Below are positions 16,222 through 26,623 of a DNA stretch of 64,000 bases, one piece after another. Below the pieces are notes generated by a model. That model was not told the DNA's origin and ran no database searches. It saw only the letters and a program-made list of their open reading frames with translations. The stretch lies in contig NZ_NAEW01000001.1 in the NCBI RefSeq assembly GCF_002075345.1, positions 124,001 through 188,000 of the forward strand, written 5' to 3'. Made by a program: the position numbers and the translations under genes. The stretch is from Citrobacter braakii (lineage in GTDB: Bacteria; Pseudomonadota; Gammaproteobacteria; Enterobacterales; Enterobacteriaceae). Position 1 is the stretch's first letter. Each line of letters starts with the position of its first letter.

Positions 16222-16494
16222 ATGGGATACGGATTACTTGACGCGGCAAATCAGACGCGCAAAGAGGCAATGCAGGGGCTGGGTGAGGCTGACCAGTTGA
16301 ATGAACAGCGCGAAATGATGAACAAGCAGATGAAAGAACAGGCCAAAATGCAGCATAAGCAGAATATTGGTACTGGACTGGCGACTGGTGCGACCACAGG
16401 AGCGATGATTGGTTCTGTTGTGCCTGGTATTGGAACAGCAATAGGTGCCGGGATAGGTGCTGTCGCAGGCGGTCTTTTCGGCTCACTATTCTGA
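16222..16494 (+). CDS. Internal virion-like protein 3, glycine-zipper membrane segment
   Basis: A 90-residue protein whose start overlaps the preceding stop region by near contact (one base between stop and ATG). Residues 1-48 are charged and helical with many Met and Gln; residues 49-90 are a glycine-zipper stretch (GATTGAMIGSVVPGIGTAIG, AGIGAVAGGLFGSLF), a pattern found in membrane-inserting and pore-forming phage proteins. A channel-forming ejection role is inferred. Confidence 0.6.
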   Translation: MGYGLLDAANQTRKEAMQGLGEADQLNEQREMMNKQMKEQAKMQHKQNIGTGLATGATTGAMIGSVVPGIGTAIGAGIGAVAGGLFGSLF

Positions 16495-16504
16495 GAGGTG
16501 ATAT

Positions 16505-17824
16505 ATGGACGGATTTGCTGAGGGTTTACTGGCGGGGTTCAGTACCGTTGATAATGCGATGCAGCAGCGTAAGGCGCTGGGGCTGCGTGAGGCTGCACTG
16601 GCTCAGGAACAGAAGAACGCCGATCGTAACTATCAGATGGCGCAGGACAGATTTAGCTACGAAAAAGAGACAGGCGATCGTGATTATCAGCACACGCTGA
16701 GCAGGGAAAAAGTGGGTGATGAGCACTGGGGAAAGGAGTTTGGCTTAAAACAGTCTGAGTCAGGTGCCCGTATAGGAATGGAGCGGCAGCGTCTGGGGAT
16801 GCAAAAGGAGGAATATGATTTCAGGATGAACAATGCGAAGTATCAGCAGATGATGCAGCAGAATGAACCTATAACGAGAGGGATAACGAATGCTATTCAG
16901 GCGGGAGATTGGAGTGCAGCACAAGACATGGCTGCTGATGCTGATGATCGCATTCCGATTGTTCGCATACTGAAAGATCCAAAGTACGCACAGTCAACGG
17001 TGTCAGCCGGGCAAAAACTCTACAGCATCATGTCGTCGCCGGAAGCGCATAAAGACCCGATGGCAACCCTGCACAGCATTAACGAAAACATGGGTGATAT
17101 TGCACCTCTTTTCCAGACAGAAGCCAATCGTTCCGTTGGTCAGGTTGATCCGAAAACCGGGCAAAAAATAGTATCTGCACAGGTACACCATATTGCCCCT
17201 GTACCGGATAAGAGTGACCATAACCATCATTCCGCTGATGATGTCGCCGTCTTTGTCAAAGTGAAATATGCAGATGGAAAGGAGGCGATTAAACCCATTA
17301 CGGAGAACCGGAGTTCTGATTTACGGGATAATGTGAAACGCGTCAGTATTCACGGATTACTGGATACAGCATCATCGCGTGTCGAAGCCAGCCACAATTA
17401 CCTTCAGTATTTGCAGCAACCGCAGGGACTTTCAAAGGCTGATATCCAGAAAGAAGAGGCTAAGATTTATGCGAGCGCGGCAAGAGGTGGAACAGATGGA
17501 CAGGTAGCGGTCGACCAGTTCGAGGCGAGGCTTGGGCTTCCTGGCGCGAAGGCGAGGGTTCAGCAGTCGCAGATAGATGGTGCGTCAAAAAAATTACTGG
17601 AAGATCCCGAAATTGCAGGTAATTCCGATGCGGTTGATGCGGTCAATTATTATGTGCAGACGGGAAATCTGGGCATGCTGAAAAAGGATGAGGTTTTAAA
17701 AGCCGCAAGCAAAGCTGAGGATGAAAGAAAAAAAGCGAAAAAGGCCATGGAGAAAGCCAGTAACGACGAAACACACAGGTTGATAAAAGAGAATTACGGT
17801 AAACAACGTCTGCCCCCTGTTTAG
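16505..17824 (+). CDS. Internal virion-like protein 4
   Basis: A 439-residue, strongly helical, Gln/Glu/Lys-rich protein preceded by GAGAGGTG. The first 130 residues (DGFAEGLLAGFSTVDNAMQQ onward) are repetitive and charged, resembling the N-termini of podovirus internal core proteins; the C-terminus is lysine-rich (DERKKAKKAMEKA). It lies between the glycine-zipper protein and the giant protein, in the position occupied by gp15-like proteins of the T7 ejectosome. Role inferred from order. Confidence 0.55.
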   Translation: MDGFAEGLLAGFSTVDNAMQQRKALGLREAALAQEQKNADRNYQMAQDRFSYEKETGDRDYQHTLSREKVGDEHWGKEFGLKQSESGARIGMERQRLGMQKEEYDFRMNNAKYQQMMQQNEPITRGITNAIQAGDWSAAQDMAADADDRIPIVRILKDPKYAQSTVSAGQKLYSIMSSPEAHKDPMATLHSINENMGDIAPLFQTEANRSVGQVDPKTGQKIVSAQVHHIAPVPDKSDHNHHSADDVAVFVKVKYADGKEAIKPITENRSSDLRDNVKRVSIHGLLDTASSRVEASHNYLQYLQQPQGLSKADIQKEEAKIYASAARGGTDGQVAVDQFEARLGLPGAKARVQQSQIDGASKKLLEDPEIAGNSDAVDAVNYYVQTGNLGMLKKDEVLKAASKAEDERKKAKKAMEKASNDETHRLIKENYGKQRLPPV

Positions 17825-17856
17825 TCCTGATACACATGTTTTATTGATAATTCCTG

Positions 17857-17885
17857 AGCCTGCTTATGCAGGCTTTTCTGTTTTT
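17857..17885 (+). terminator. Intrinsic terminator before giant gene
   Basis: AGCCTGC/GCAGGCT stem followed by TTTCTGTTTTT, ending 15 bases before the next start codon. Confidence 0.75.
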
Positions 17886-17899
17886 AAGGAGCATAAATA

Positions 17900-20800
17900 A
17901 TGCCTTTAATTCCTGATGTACGTCCCGAAGCGCAAAAAATAAACCCTAACCGTACCGATCTGAATATCGAGCAACCTGACGAGCAGCCTTTTGACTATCA
18001 TGCTTACCTTGACACCCTGACTCCCGGAAACGTCAAGGATTACCGTACCGGCGCGAATATGAAGGATTATGGTATTGCGGTCACATCTGGTGCTGCTAAT
18101 TTGCCTGAAGGTGTGGGTGCGCTGGCGAATTTTGGCGGTCAATGGCTGGAGAAAAAAGCGGGTGAATTATCGCCCGACCATTTTGTGGCAAAGTCTGCTT
18201 TGTCTGATATTGGCGGATTTCTTCATAAAGGCGGACAGGCTCTCCAGGAGGGGGTAAGCGACTGGAAACAGGATCTGGAGTCCGGTTATTCCGAACAGGC
18301 GAAAAATGCCCTTGAGCAGGGAGCTACAGGTAGCATAGCCGGACTGACGCTGAATCTGGCTAATGTGTTTGGTGATTTAGGCTCAATGGCGCTAACCGGG
18401 GGACTGGAAGGCATTGCGGCAAAAGGGGTTACATCAGCATTACTGAGGCGGGAAGCCGTATCCGGGCTTGTCAGAAAGGGATTGACTAAAGAAGCCGCAG
18501 AAAAGGTTGCTGATGATGCGATGGAAATCGCAGCCAGAAAGACGGCAGCAACACAGGCAGGCAAAACCGCCAGCAAATATGGCTTTATCGCGAGTGGTAC
18601 GGCTGATGCTCAGGGTAATACCGCAGCGTCAGCAGCGCAGGGGGTGCTGAATGCCTCGCCGCAGGAACTGGCTTCTTCCCCGACCTTTGTGAATCTGTAT
18701 CAGTCAGTTCAGAGTGACCCACAATACGCCCATCTCAGCGACGCTGATAGGGTTCAGGTGGCGAAAGAACAACTGGCGAACAGGGTTGGTATGTCTGTCG
18801 CAACCGACCCTAAACTTCTCGCCGTCAATATCGGCAGTACCATGATGGGCGATAAGGCCGTGGCGGATATGGTACTGAACGGCGTATCAAAAAGCATTGT
18901 TGGGGGATTTACCAAAGGTGCATTAAGGGAAGGTACGCTGAACGGTCTCCAGTCCGGCTACTCACAGTATGCGCAGAATGTGGCGCGTGATGAAGATGCG
19001 GGTATTGCTACCGATCACATGCAGGGTGTGGCACATGCAACAGGAGAAGGTACGCTGCTGGGCGGTATTCTCGGCGGTGGTGCCGGTATTGTTTCTGGTG
19101 TTCGCGGTCGTAACAGTAAGCCTGATATGCAACGAACCGATGCCGCGCGTGAGGCATTTGATGCTAAAGCGCAACGCGCCCGCGAAATGGCGCAGGATTC
19201 CCCGCATACGAAACCCGCCGACCCCGTTGAAAGTTACCGCCAGCAGTTTTCCGGTCTGAGTCGCGACGAACTGTTACAGCATTATACTGATGCCGACCTT
19301 GCGCCCGAAAATGATGTTGATGCGGTATATCGTAAACATGCGTCTAATAGTCTTCTCAAAGAGATGGAGCGTACTGACCAGTTGAAGGGTATCGTTGGTG
19401 AGATGCAGGGTAAGCCGCGTAATGAGGTACTGGCGGAATATCGTGACCTCAACGAGAAAGAGAAGCGCAATGAGACTGAACAAATACGCTGGGAAGCCGC
19501 ACGTCAGGTACTGAAACCGCAGCCGAAAGCGACTGAACAACCACAACAGGCAGAAGCGCCACAGAAGCAGAGTATTTCTGTACCTACAGTACGTTTCGGT
19601 GATGACATACCTCATATCGAGATCACACAGGGGTCTCCGCGCCCACCTGAGCGTATTGAGAAGGTTCGTTCCGATAACAATTATTTTTCCGACGCACGCA
19701 GCGCAAAAAACAGTGATGTTTTCCGTAACGCTGAGCAGACCGGGTTAAAGCCGGAAATCGTTAAAAAAGGTGATCGTCAGTATGCGGTTGAAATGGATAA
19801 CCCGCAGGTATCCGAAGACCGCGCAAGGGGAGTGATTAACACCCTGGCGATGGGTGAGCGCATACCGGATAAGCCAAAAACCACTGATCCGATGGAAATT
19901 CCCGCCTTTATGCGTGATCCGCGCTTCCGCGATTTTACTGACGAGCCGACGGAAGTTCAGCAGCACCTGACCCGTCGTAATGCGCCGACACCAGAAGAAC
20001 TGGTGCATGAGCAGATGGCTAAAGGGGACTCAGGACCTACTGATAATGAACTGGCTGAGCGTCCGCGTCTGCCTTCACCTGGTGATATCCATCCGGGTCA
20101 GGGTTATCCGATGCCGGGAGACGTGCGCCATATGCCTGACGAACCTCCCGCTGGTCGTGGCGGACGTTACACCACGACTGGTGAGGTACAGGGGCAAAGC
20201 TACGAGAAAGGCCGTCAGTCCGTCTCACCTGAAGGTGTACCTCGCCAGGGTGAAACATTCCGGGGTGAACAGTCTTATCGTGAGTTGCCCGCGCCGGAAG
20301 GTCGGGAGGGTGGTAAAACTGAACATGAGCAGGAGATGGAAGACCGTCGCGCCCGCCTGGAAGAGGCTGACCGGATGGTGCAGGCGCAGCAGAAGCATGA
20401 AAAGGCTGCAGCAGAACGCGAGAAGAAGCACGATGAAGCGCTGGCGTCATTTCTGGCAACCAAAGACGGGGAAATGCACCGTAAACGCGCACGTAATTAC
20501 CTGACCAGCAGCATAAAAAGCGATGGCAAAATTACGTCAGTACGTGAACTGGTGGAAAATCGTGTGGCGGATGGCTGGCGCATAAGAGAGAAAGACGGTA
20601 CGCGCCGACTGGAACATCCTGATGGTCGTTTCCTGTTTGAGAAGGATATCGGCAAAACGGCGATGGACTATGCTGATCATCTTATCGAAAAGCACGAAAT
20701 GGCGGCAAAGGCTGGTGAGGGTGAAAATAATCCATCGCAACCCGAAGTTCAGGAGCCGGAAAAGACAGAATCCCCTCGAGCTGCGGCCGAAAAATCCGGC

Positions 20801-23800
20801 GAAAAAATTGATGATTTCGGTGAGGTGATCCACGGCGCAGCCAAACATCGCCGCGCGGTACTGGCTGATGATCTGAATACGGATAAAACGGCAGAAGACT
20901 ACAGAACTCAGCCGTTCAGCAAACTGTTTCCGAAGCCGGACTATGAAAAAATGGCTGCGGAAGGAACGGATAATAAAACACTGGCAATGCTGGCGCTGTT
21001 ACGCAACATGATACCCGCGAAGCCCCGTGCATCCCATCGCCTGAATCGCTGGGCAAAACAGGTTGAGGAAGTCCGTGATACCGCCGGACAGTTGCTGGAT
21101 GGCAGTCTGCCCGCCGATAAATTCATTGACCGTATCAGCCAGGAAAAAGGTTCGCATTATCGCGAGATAGTGAACACCTGGGAGATGTTACATCGACTGT
21201 CACCTGCACAGATTGAGCAGGCGTCAGGCTACCGCGTCAAAACCCACGCCTACAGCATGTTCGGGGGTAAGGAGTACAGCCCGCCGAAGGTGATCCACTC
21301 CCTGGAAAACGATAAAGGCCGTAGTGTTCTGGACTCGGAAGACCTGAATGACCTGCATAAAAAAGCGAAGGCGTATTTTGACCAGCAGTCCGGCTCCCCG
21401 AAGTCTGCTGATGATAAAACGAAACTGGATATCTACCAGCATAAGCGCTCGGGGGAAGTGTTCATTGCATACGGTAAAAATAAAACCGTGCTTCAGCGTG
21501 GTTTTAAAACGCCAGCCGAAGCCCGCGAATACACGAAAACTCACCGCGCCGGGTTGCTGGAAAAACTGAATGCGCTGCGTGAACAGTCCCGCGAGGAACA
21601 GCGTAATGCTTCCAACCGTGACCGCTCAGGTCCCGATCGTCGTGAAGGTGACGTTACGCCGGAGAAGTTCAGTGATGCGTTTGGTTTCCGTGGCGTGCAG
21701 TTCGGTAACTACGTGGAGGGACCGCGTCGTCAGTCTGACCTCAACCGGGCATATGATTCGCTGATGGATATGTCGGACGTGCTGAAAGTTCCGGCTAAGG
21801 CACTTTCCCTGAATGGTCGTCTTGGCCTGGCATTTGGTGCGCGGGGTAAGGGTGGCAAAAATGCCGCCGCTGCCCACTATGAACCAGGGCAGGTGGCGAT
21901 TAACCTCACCAAAGGTAACGGGGCCGGTTCTCTTGCGCATGAGTGGTTCCACGCGCTGGACAACTACTTCGGGCAGCATGACGTCGCCAGGGATAGTGAT
22001 GTTGCTTCCGGCGACAGGTTCATGACCGCACGTGATACCCGGGGGAGTCTGTATCAGCCTGAAGCATACCCTGTGCGGGAGGAGGTGTATGACGCATTTA
22101 TGGGCGTCGTGAAGGCTGTTAACAATAGCGGTATGCGTCGTCGTAGTCTCCTCCTCGATGATGTTCGCAGCAAACCGTACTGGTCTACCTATGTTGAAAT
22201 GTCTGCGCGTGCCTTTGAGCGTTACGTACAGGATAAGGCCAAAGCCGCTGGCGTTGAGAACGATTATCTGGTGAATATCCGTAAGGCTGATGACCACGGC
22301 TCACCGGATACTTACGCCTACCCGACGAACGAAGAGCTGGACGGCGGTATCCGCCAGGCATTCGATAAACTTTTCAGCACCCTGAAAACCCGCGAGACTG
22401 ACAAAGGCGTGGCGTTTTATTCCCGTGACGGACTGGAGCGTACGCCGGAAGGCAATGTGATTTCACAGACCGGACACAGCGCTGATACTCAGACTCAGGG
22501 CAGCAGCGTACGCAAAGTGAAAACCGTGGCCCGTACCGTGATGGACCGCATTAAGGATAACGACCTGAATGTTCGCGTGGTGAAATCGCAGGCAGAAGCG
22601 GCAGAACTGGCCGGAGAATCGCTGGATAATCACGGTAAAGTTCACGCCTTCTATCGCCCTGACGAGCATGAAATCGTTCTGGTGGCTGACAACCTGCCTG
22701 ATGGTCGTACGGTACGTGAAAAATTACGTCACGAAATCATTCACCATGCGATGGAAAACGTTGTCACGCCTGCCGAGTACAAAACCATCATTGATAATGT
22801 GCTGAAAACCCGCGACAGCAATAACGCCACGATTAAGGATATCTGGCGCAAGGTTGACGCCTCGTACGCTGATGAATCGCCACAGGTGCAGGCGGGTGAG
22901 TTTCTGGCGCATATGGCGGAGAAGCACACGCCGGGTAAGCTGGGGGCAGCATGGAACCGTATTGTCTCGCTGGTGAAGGCTGTCCTGCGCCGTACCGGAC
23001 TGCTTCAGCCGTCAGACCTCAACGATATCGGCTATATTCGTGACACCATCAGAACGTTAGGCCAGCGTGTACGTGAAGGATACGTACCGCGTGATGGTGG
23101 CGAGGTATCTTACTCGCGTACGGGCAAACCTGATCCGTTCAAAGTGCCGGAAGGTGAGGGTGAGCGCTATCGCCGTGATTTAGCGAAAGCTGTAAAGTCT
23201 CACCGCTCCTCCGATATCAGCATTACGATAGGCCGCACCCCTCCGGTACTTCGTCATATTGGGGCGCCTGATTTACCGCTGGTGATCTCCCGCGATACCG
23301 TGCGTAAGGCTACAAATGGTGTTAAACACGACGTACCGATGGAAGTGATAGAGCAGCTTCCCGAACTGATGCATGATCCAGAGGCTGTTTATCAGTCCGC
23401 CACTGAAAAAAATGCGGTCGTGATGCTGTTTGATGCCGTTGATAAAAATGGCGATCCGGTGATTGGTGCAGTGCATCTGAAAGCAGATAAAAAAGGACTT
23501 GAAATAAATAAGATTGCGTCTGTTTACGGGGCTTTCCCCAGCAAGCTTAGCAAAATGGACAGAGAAGGGTTGGCGTTGTACAAAAAACAAAACCCTGATA
23601 ATCAATCTGCCGGGGTGCTCCAATTGCACGGGGACAGCGATCATCAGGGTTCAGGTAGAAATATACTCTCTCCTGACGACATACGCAAGGGTCCGTATTA
23701 CTCCCGTTCCAGAAGCGCACTTTCGCCGGAAGAAACGCTGGCAGCCCGCTTTGTACGTCGCGTGCAGGATAAATTCCAGGTGCTGAAAGCGGTTCAGGAC

Positions 23801-26434
23801 AATATACGCAATTCCGGCGGTAAGCTGGATGACAGCAACAACGCGTATCTGGCGGAAGAACTGTTCCACGGTAAGGCCGAGAATGACCTGAACGTGATGA
23901 AAGAGCGCTATGTTAAACCGCTGGCGAAGCTGCTCGCTGACTATGACATTCCGCAGTCTGCCCTTGATGAATATCTGTATGCCCGCCACGCGTCTGAGCG
24001 TAACCTGCATATCGCGAAAATTAACCCGAAAATGCCGGACGGTGGTTCGGGTATGACTAACGCGGAAGCGGCAGGGATTATGGATAAGATACGCCGCAGC
24101 GGTAAGCAGGCACAGTATGACCGTCTGGCGGGTATTGTTGATGACATGCTGGCGCGTCGTCGTGAGCTGATTAAGACTGCCGGACTGGAAAAAGAAGGTG
24201 TTGTCGATGCCTGGCAGAATGCTTATAAGCACTATGTACCGCTCAAGGGGCAGGATGCAGACGGTGCATTACCGCGTACCGGAAGGGGCTATGTGGTCAG
24301 CGGCAAGGAAAGCAAGATGGCAATGGGTCGTAACTCTAAGGCTCAGTCACCCTCGACGCAGGCTATTCAGGACTTAACCGAATCCCTTATCCGCAACCGT
24401 AAAAATGAGGTGGGTAACGCCTTTCTGAAACTGGTGCAGGATAATCCGGATAAGGACTACTGGCAGGTATTCACTGATGATAAACCGGATACCACGCGCC
24501 GGATTGTGGAAAAAAACGACCCGGAAACGGGTGAGACAATCCGCCAGGTTGAGGAAATGCCAGTCCCGATGGCGATGATGTCAGACAGATATTTCCCCAC
24601 CAAAAAAGACGGCAAAACGTACTACATCAAACTCCATGATGAACGTCTGGCGAAGGCAATGAAGAACATGGGGCCGGAAGTTACGGGAGCAACGCTGCGG
24701 GCATTTGGCAGTATCAACCGTTTCCTTTCATCTGTTAATACCATGTACAACCCTTCATTCCTCGTCACTAACTTTGGGCGTGACCTCCAGACGGCGGTAA
24801 TGAGCATTTACGGTGAGCAGGGGCGGTCTGACGGCCTGCTGGTGGGTAAAAAAATGTCTGCACTGAGCGTGGTTCGCGACAGCGGTATCGCCATGAAAGC
24901 GGTGTATGACAGTCTGCGGGGTAATCAGCGCAACGGTAAGACAGGTGAATGGCAGAAACTATGGAAGGAGTTTGTTGAAGACGGTGCCAAAACAGGCTGG
25001 TTCCGGATTAACGACCTCGAAGGCCGGATGAAGGAGATGGACAGGCTTGTGGCACAGGCTAAGGGAGGCTGGCAGGGGCAAAGTATTCAGTCCTGGCACG
25101 CTTTCTTTAAACTGGTGGAGGACGGTAACAATGCGGTGGAAAACGCGCTGCGCCTTTCAGCCTACAAGCATGGACGTGACGCGGGCATGAGCAGACAACA
25201 GGCCGCCTCCCTTGCCAAAAATCTGACGGTGAACTTCAACCGTCGCGGTGAGCTGGGTACGGTGCTGAACTCTCTGTATATGTTCGCCAATGCCAGCGTT
25301 CAGGGTACTGCCAATATGATCCGTGCGCTGGGGCGTCTGGAGGGTAGCGGTCCACTGTTGCAGCGTCTGCGCTGGAGCAATCTCAACCGGACGCAGAAAC
25401 TGTCGCTGGCGGCGATGGGGGCCGGATATCTGCTGGGTTCGCTGAACCGTGCAGGCGCGGGCCAGGACGAAGACGGCGTGAACTGGTATGACAAAGTACC
25501 GGATTACGTGAAGGAACATAACCTGGTCATCATGAAGTCGCTGTTTGGCGGCAGGCAGGGCGAATACTGGACGTTCCCGTTACCTTACGGCTACAACATG
25601 TTCTACCTGCTGGGCGGTACGATAGAAGGCGTGGGCAGCGGCGGCATTAAGCCAGTGAAAGCGGCAGGGAATATCATCGGCGGTGCGCTGGGCGCGTTTA
25701 ACCCACTCGGCAGCGAAGACTCCGAAACGCTTAGCGGTACGTTGCTGAAAAATCTGTCACCCACGCTTCCACGGCCTTTCATTGACTATGTGATGAACGA
25801 GAACTTCATGGGTACGCAAATCCGTCGTCAGAATGCGCCGTGGGGTACGCCAAAGCCTGACAGTACGCTGGGCCGACGTTCAACGCCGGAAGTCTATAAG
25901 TCTTTCGCGAACTGGCTCAATACAGCGACAGGCGGCAGCCAGTACCGTTCCGGTGCGGTTGATATCAACCCTGACAGCATGAAGTACTGGATTGATTATA
26001 TTTCTGGTGGTACAGGGCGCTTTATTGGTCAGACGGTCGACGCCGCCGCCAAAACGTACAACGGTATTGGTATTCCGGCTCAACAGGTCCCGTTCCTGGG
26101 TAAACTGTCAGGCCAGGTTATGCCGTACGCTGACCAGCAGAAGATGTACGACCATATTGATGAACTGAGTCAGTACAATGCTGAACTGAAATCGTTAAGC
26201 GGCGCTGACCGTGCGGCATTCAGGAATAAATACAACGGACAACTCTCGATGAACGGCATCACTCATCAGTCGCAACTCCAGCTTAAAAATCTGCGCAAGC
26301 AACGGGACGAGGTTTACTCCGATCCAACGCTGACCGCCAGACAACAGGCCGACAGGGTGCTGATGATTGAGCAGAACATGAAGAAGGTCGTGGACAGGTT
26401 CAATCGGGAGTACAGGGAGAAGGTGGGAAACTGA
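17900..26434 (+). CDS. Giant polyvalent ejection protein, 2844 residues
   Basis: A single 8.5-kb gene, about a third of the visible prophage, preceded by AAGGAG. It corresponds to the approximately 2800-residue protein of 933W-like phages and carries several large-polyvalent-protein (LPD) type regions. Residues about 1255-1365 look like LPD1 (DAFGFRGVQFGNYV) and include a zincin-like HEWFH at 1347-1351. A second HExxH (HEIIH) is at 1611-1615. Residues about 1770-1935 resemble the nuclease-like C-domains of MuF/PBECR toxins. Residues about 2230-2500 resemble LPD38 (NTMYNPSFLVTNFGRDLQ). No lysozyme motif was found. It is probably packaged and injected with the DNA. Confidence 0.75.
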   Translation: MPLIPDVRPEAQKINPNRTDLNIEQPDEQPFDYHAYLDTLTPGNVKDYRTGANMKDYGIAVTSGAANLPEGVGALANFGGQWLEKKAGELSPDHFVAKSALSDIGGFLHKGGQALQEGVSDWKQDLESGYSEQAKNALEQGATGSIAGLTLNLANVFGDLGSMALTGGLEGIAAKGVTSALLRREAVSGLVRKGLTKEAAEKVADDAMEIAARKTAATQAGKTASKYGFIASGTADAQGNTAASAAQGVLNASPQELASSPTFVNLYQSVQSDPQYAHLSDADRVQVAKEQLANRVGMSVATDPKLLAVNIGSTMMGDKAVADMVLNGVSKSIVGGFTKGALREGTLNGLQSGYSQYAQNVARDEDAGIATDHMQGVAHATGEGTLLGGILGGGAGIVSGVRGRNSKPDMQRTDAAREAFDAKAQRAREMAQDSPHTKPADPVESYRQQFSGLSRDELLQHYTDADLAPENDVDAVYRKHASNSLLKEMERTDQLKGIVGEMQGKPRNEVLAEYRDLNEKEKRNETEQIRWEAARQVLKPQPKATEQPQQAEAPQKQSISVPTVRFGDDIPHIEITQGSPRPPERIEKVRSDNNYFSDARSAKNSDVFRNAEQTGLKPEIVKKGDRQYAVEMDNPQVSEDRARGVINTLAMGERIPDKPKTTDPMEIPAFMRDPRFRDFTDEPTEVQQHLTRRNAPTPEELVHEQMAKGDSGPTDNELAERPRLPSPGDIHPGQGYPMPGDVRHMPDEPPAGRGGRYTTTGEVQGQSYEKGRQSVSPEGVPRQGETFRGEQSYRELPAPEGREGGKTEHEQEMEDRRARLEEADRMVQAQQKHEKAAAEREKKHDEALASFLATKDGEMHRKRARNYLTSSIKSDGKITSVRELVENRVADGWRIREKDGTRRLEHPDGRFLFEKDIGKTAMDYADHLIEKHEMAAKAGEGENNPSQPEVQEPEKTESPRAAAEKSGEKIDDFGEVIHGAAKHRRAVLADDLNTDKTAEDYRTQPFSKLFPKPDYEKMAAEGTDNKTLAMLALLRNMIPAKPRASHRLNRWAKQVEEVRDTAGQLLDGSLPADKFIDRISQEKGSHYREIVNTWEMLHRLSPAQIEQASGYRVKTHAYSMFGGKEYSPPKVIHSLENDKGRSVLDSEDLNDLHKKAKAYFDQQSGSPKSADDKTKLDIYQHKRSGEVFIAYGKNKTVLQRGFKTPAEAREYTKTHRAGLLEKLNALREQSREEQRNASNRDRSGPDRREGDVTPEKFSDAFGFRGVQFGNYVEGPRRQSDLNRAYDSLMDMSDVLKVPAKALSLNGRLGLAFGARGKGGKNAAAAHYEPGQVAINLTKGNGAGSLAHEWFHALDNYFGQHDVARDSDVASGDRFMTARDTRGSLYQPEAYPVREEVYDAFMGVVKAVNNSGMRRRSLLLDDVRSKPYWSTYVEMSARAFERYVQDKAKAAGVENDYLVNIRKADDHGSPDTYAYPTNEELDGGIRQAFDKLFSTLKTRETDKGVAFYSRDGLERTPEGNVISQTGHSADTQTQGSSVRKVKTVARTVMDRIKDNDLNVRVVKSQAEAAELAGESLDNHGKVHAFYRPDEHEIVLVADNLPDGRTVREKLRHEIIHHAMENVVTPAEYKTIIDNVLKTRDSNNATIKDIWRKVDASYADESPQVQAGEFLAHMAEKHTPGKLGAAWNRIVSLVKAVLRRTGLLQPSDLNDIGYIRDTIRTLGQRVREGYVPRDGGEVSYSRTGKPDPFKVPEGEGERYRRDLAKAVKSHRSSDISITIGRTPPVLRHIGAPDLPLVISRDTVRKATNGVKHDVPMEVIEQLPELMHDPEAVYQSATEKNAVVMLFDAVDKNGDPVIGAVHLKADKKGLEINKIASVYGAFPSKLSKMDREGLALYKKQNPDNQSAGVLQLHGDSDHQGSGRNILSPDDIRKGPYYSRSRSALSPEETLAARFVRRVQDKFQVLKAVQDNIRNSGGKLDDSNNAYLAEELFHGKAENDLNVMKERYVKPLAKLLADYDIPQSALDEYLYARHASERNLHIAKINPKMPDGGSGMTNAEAAGIMDKIRRSGKQAQYDRLAGIVDDMLARRRELIKTAGLEKEGVVDAWQNAYKHYVPLKGQDADGALPRTGRGYVVSGKESKMAMGRNSKAQSPSTQAIQDLTESLIRNRKNEVGNAFLKLVQDNPDKDYWQVFTDDKPDTTRRIVEKNDPETGETIRQVEEMPVPMAMMSDRYFPTKKDGKTYYIKLHDERLAKAMKNMGPEVTGATLRAFGSINRFLSSVNTMYNPSFLVTNFGRDLQTAVMSIYGEQGRSDGLLVGKKMSALSVVRDSGIAMKAVYDSLRGNQRNGKTGEWQKLWKEFVEDGAKTGWFRINDLEGRMKEMDRLVAQAKGGWQGQSIQSWHAFFKLVEDGNNAVENALRLSAYKHGRDAGMSRQQAASLAKNLTVNFNRRGELGTVLNSLYMFANASVQGTANMIRALGRLEGSGPLLQRLRWSNLNRTQKLSLAAMGAGYLLGSLNRAGAGQDEDGVNWYDKVPDYVKEHNLVIMKSLFGGRQGEYWTFPLPYGYNMFYLLGGTIEGVGSGGIKPVKAAGNIIGGALGAFNPLGSEDSETLSGTLLKNLSPTLPRPFIDYVMNENFMGTQIRRQNAPWGTPKPDSTLGRRSTPEVYKSFANWLNTATGGSQYRSGAVDINPDSMKYWIDYISGGTGRFIGQTVDAAAKTYNGIGIPAQQVPFLGKLSGQVMPYADQQKMYDHIDELSQYNAELKSLSGADRAAFRNKYNGQLSMNGITHQSQLQLKNLRKQRDEVYSDPTLTARQQADRVLMIEQNMKKVVDRFNREYREKVGN

Positions 26435-26623
26435 CAAGATAGTGAAGGCACTGACCGGGGGTCAAGCCTCCGGTCACGTGTATCAGAAAGCTGAAGGAAT
26501 CACAAAAAATTGTTGGTATATTAGCTTTCGATAAGTATTTAAGATATTGATTTTAAAAAAGTTGGAATGTTGCTGATATACCAAGAATTAATATTAACTC
26601 TTTGATATTATTTATATTGTAAT
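26435..26623 (+). other. AT-rich prophage end without genes
   Basis: After the giant gene comes a GC stem (ACCGG/CCGGT at about 26453-26477) without a T-run, then about 140 AT-rich bases containing an inverted repeat GGTATAT...ATATACC (about 26514-26581). Such AT-rich flanks are typical next to attachment cores, where integrase arm sites and IHF sites lie. No coding potential seen. Confidence 0.5.
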
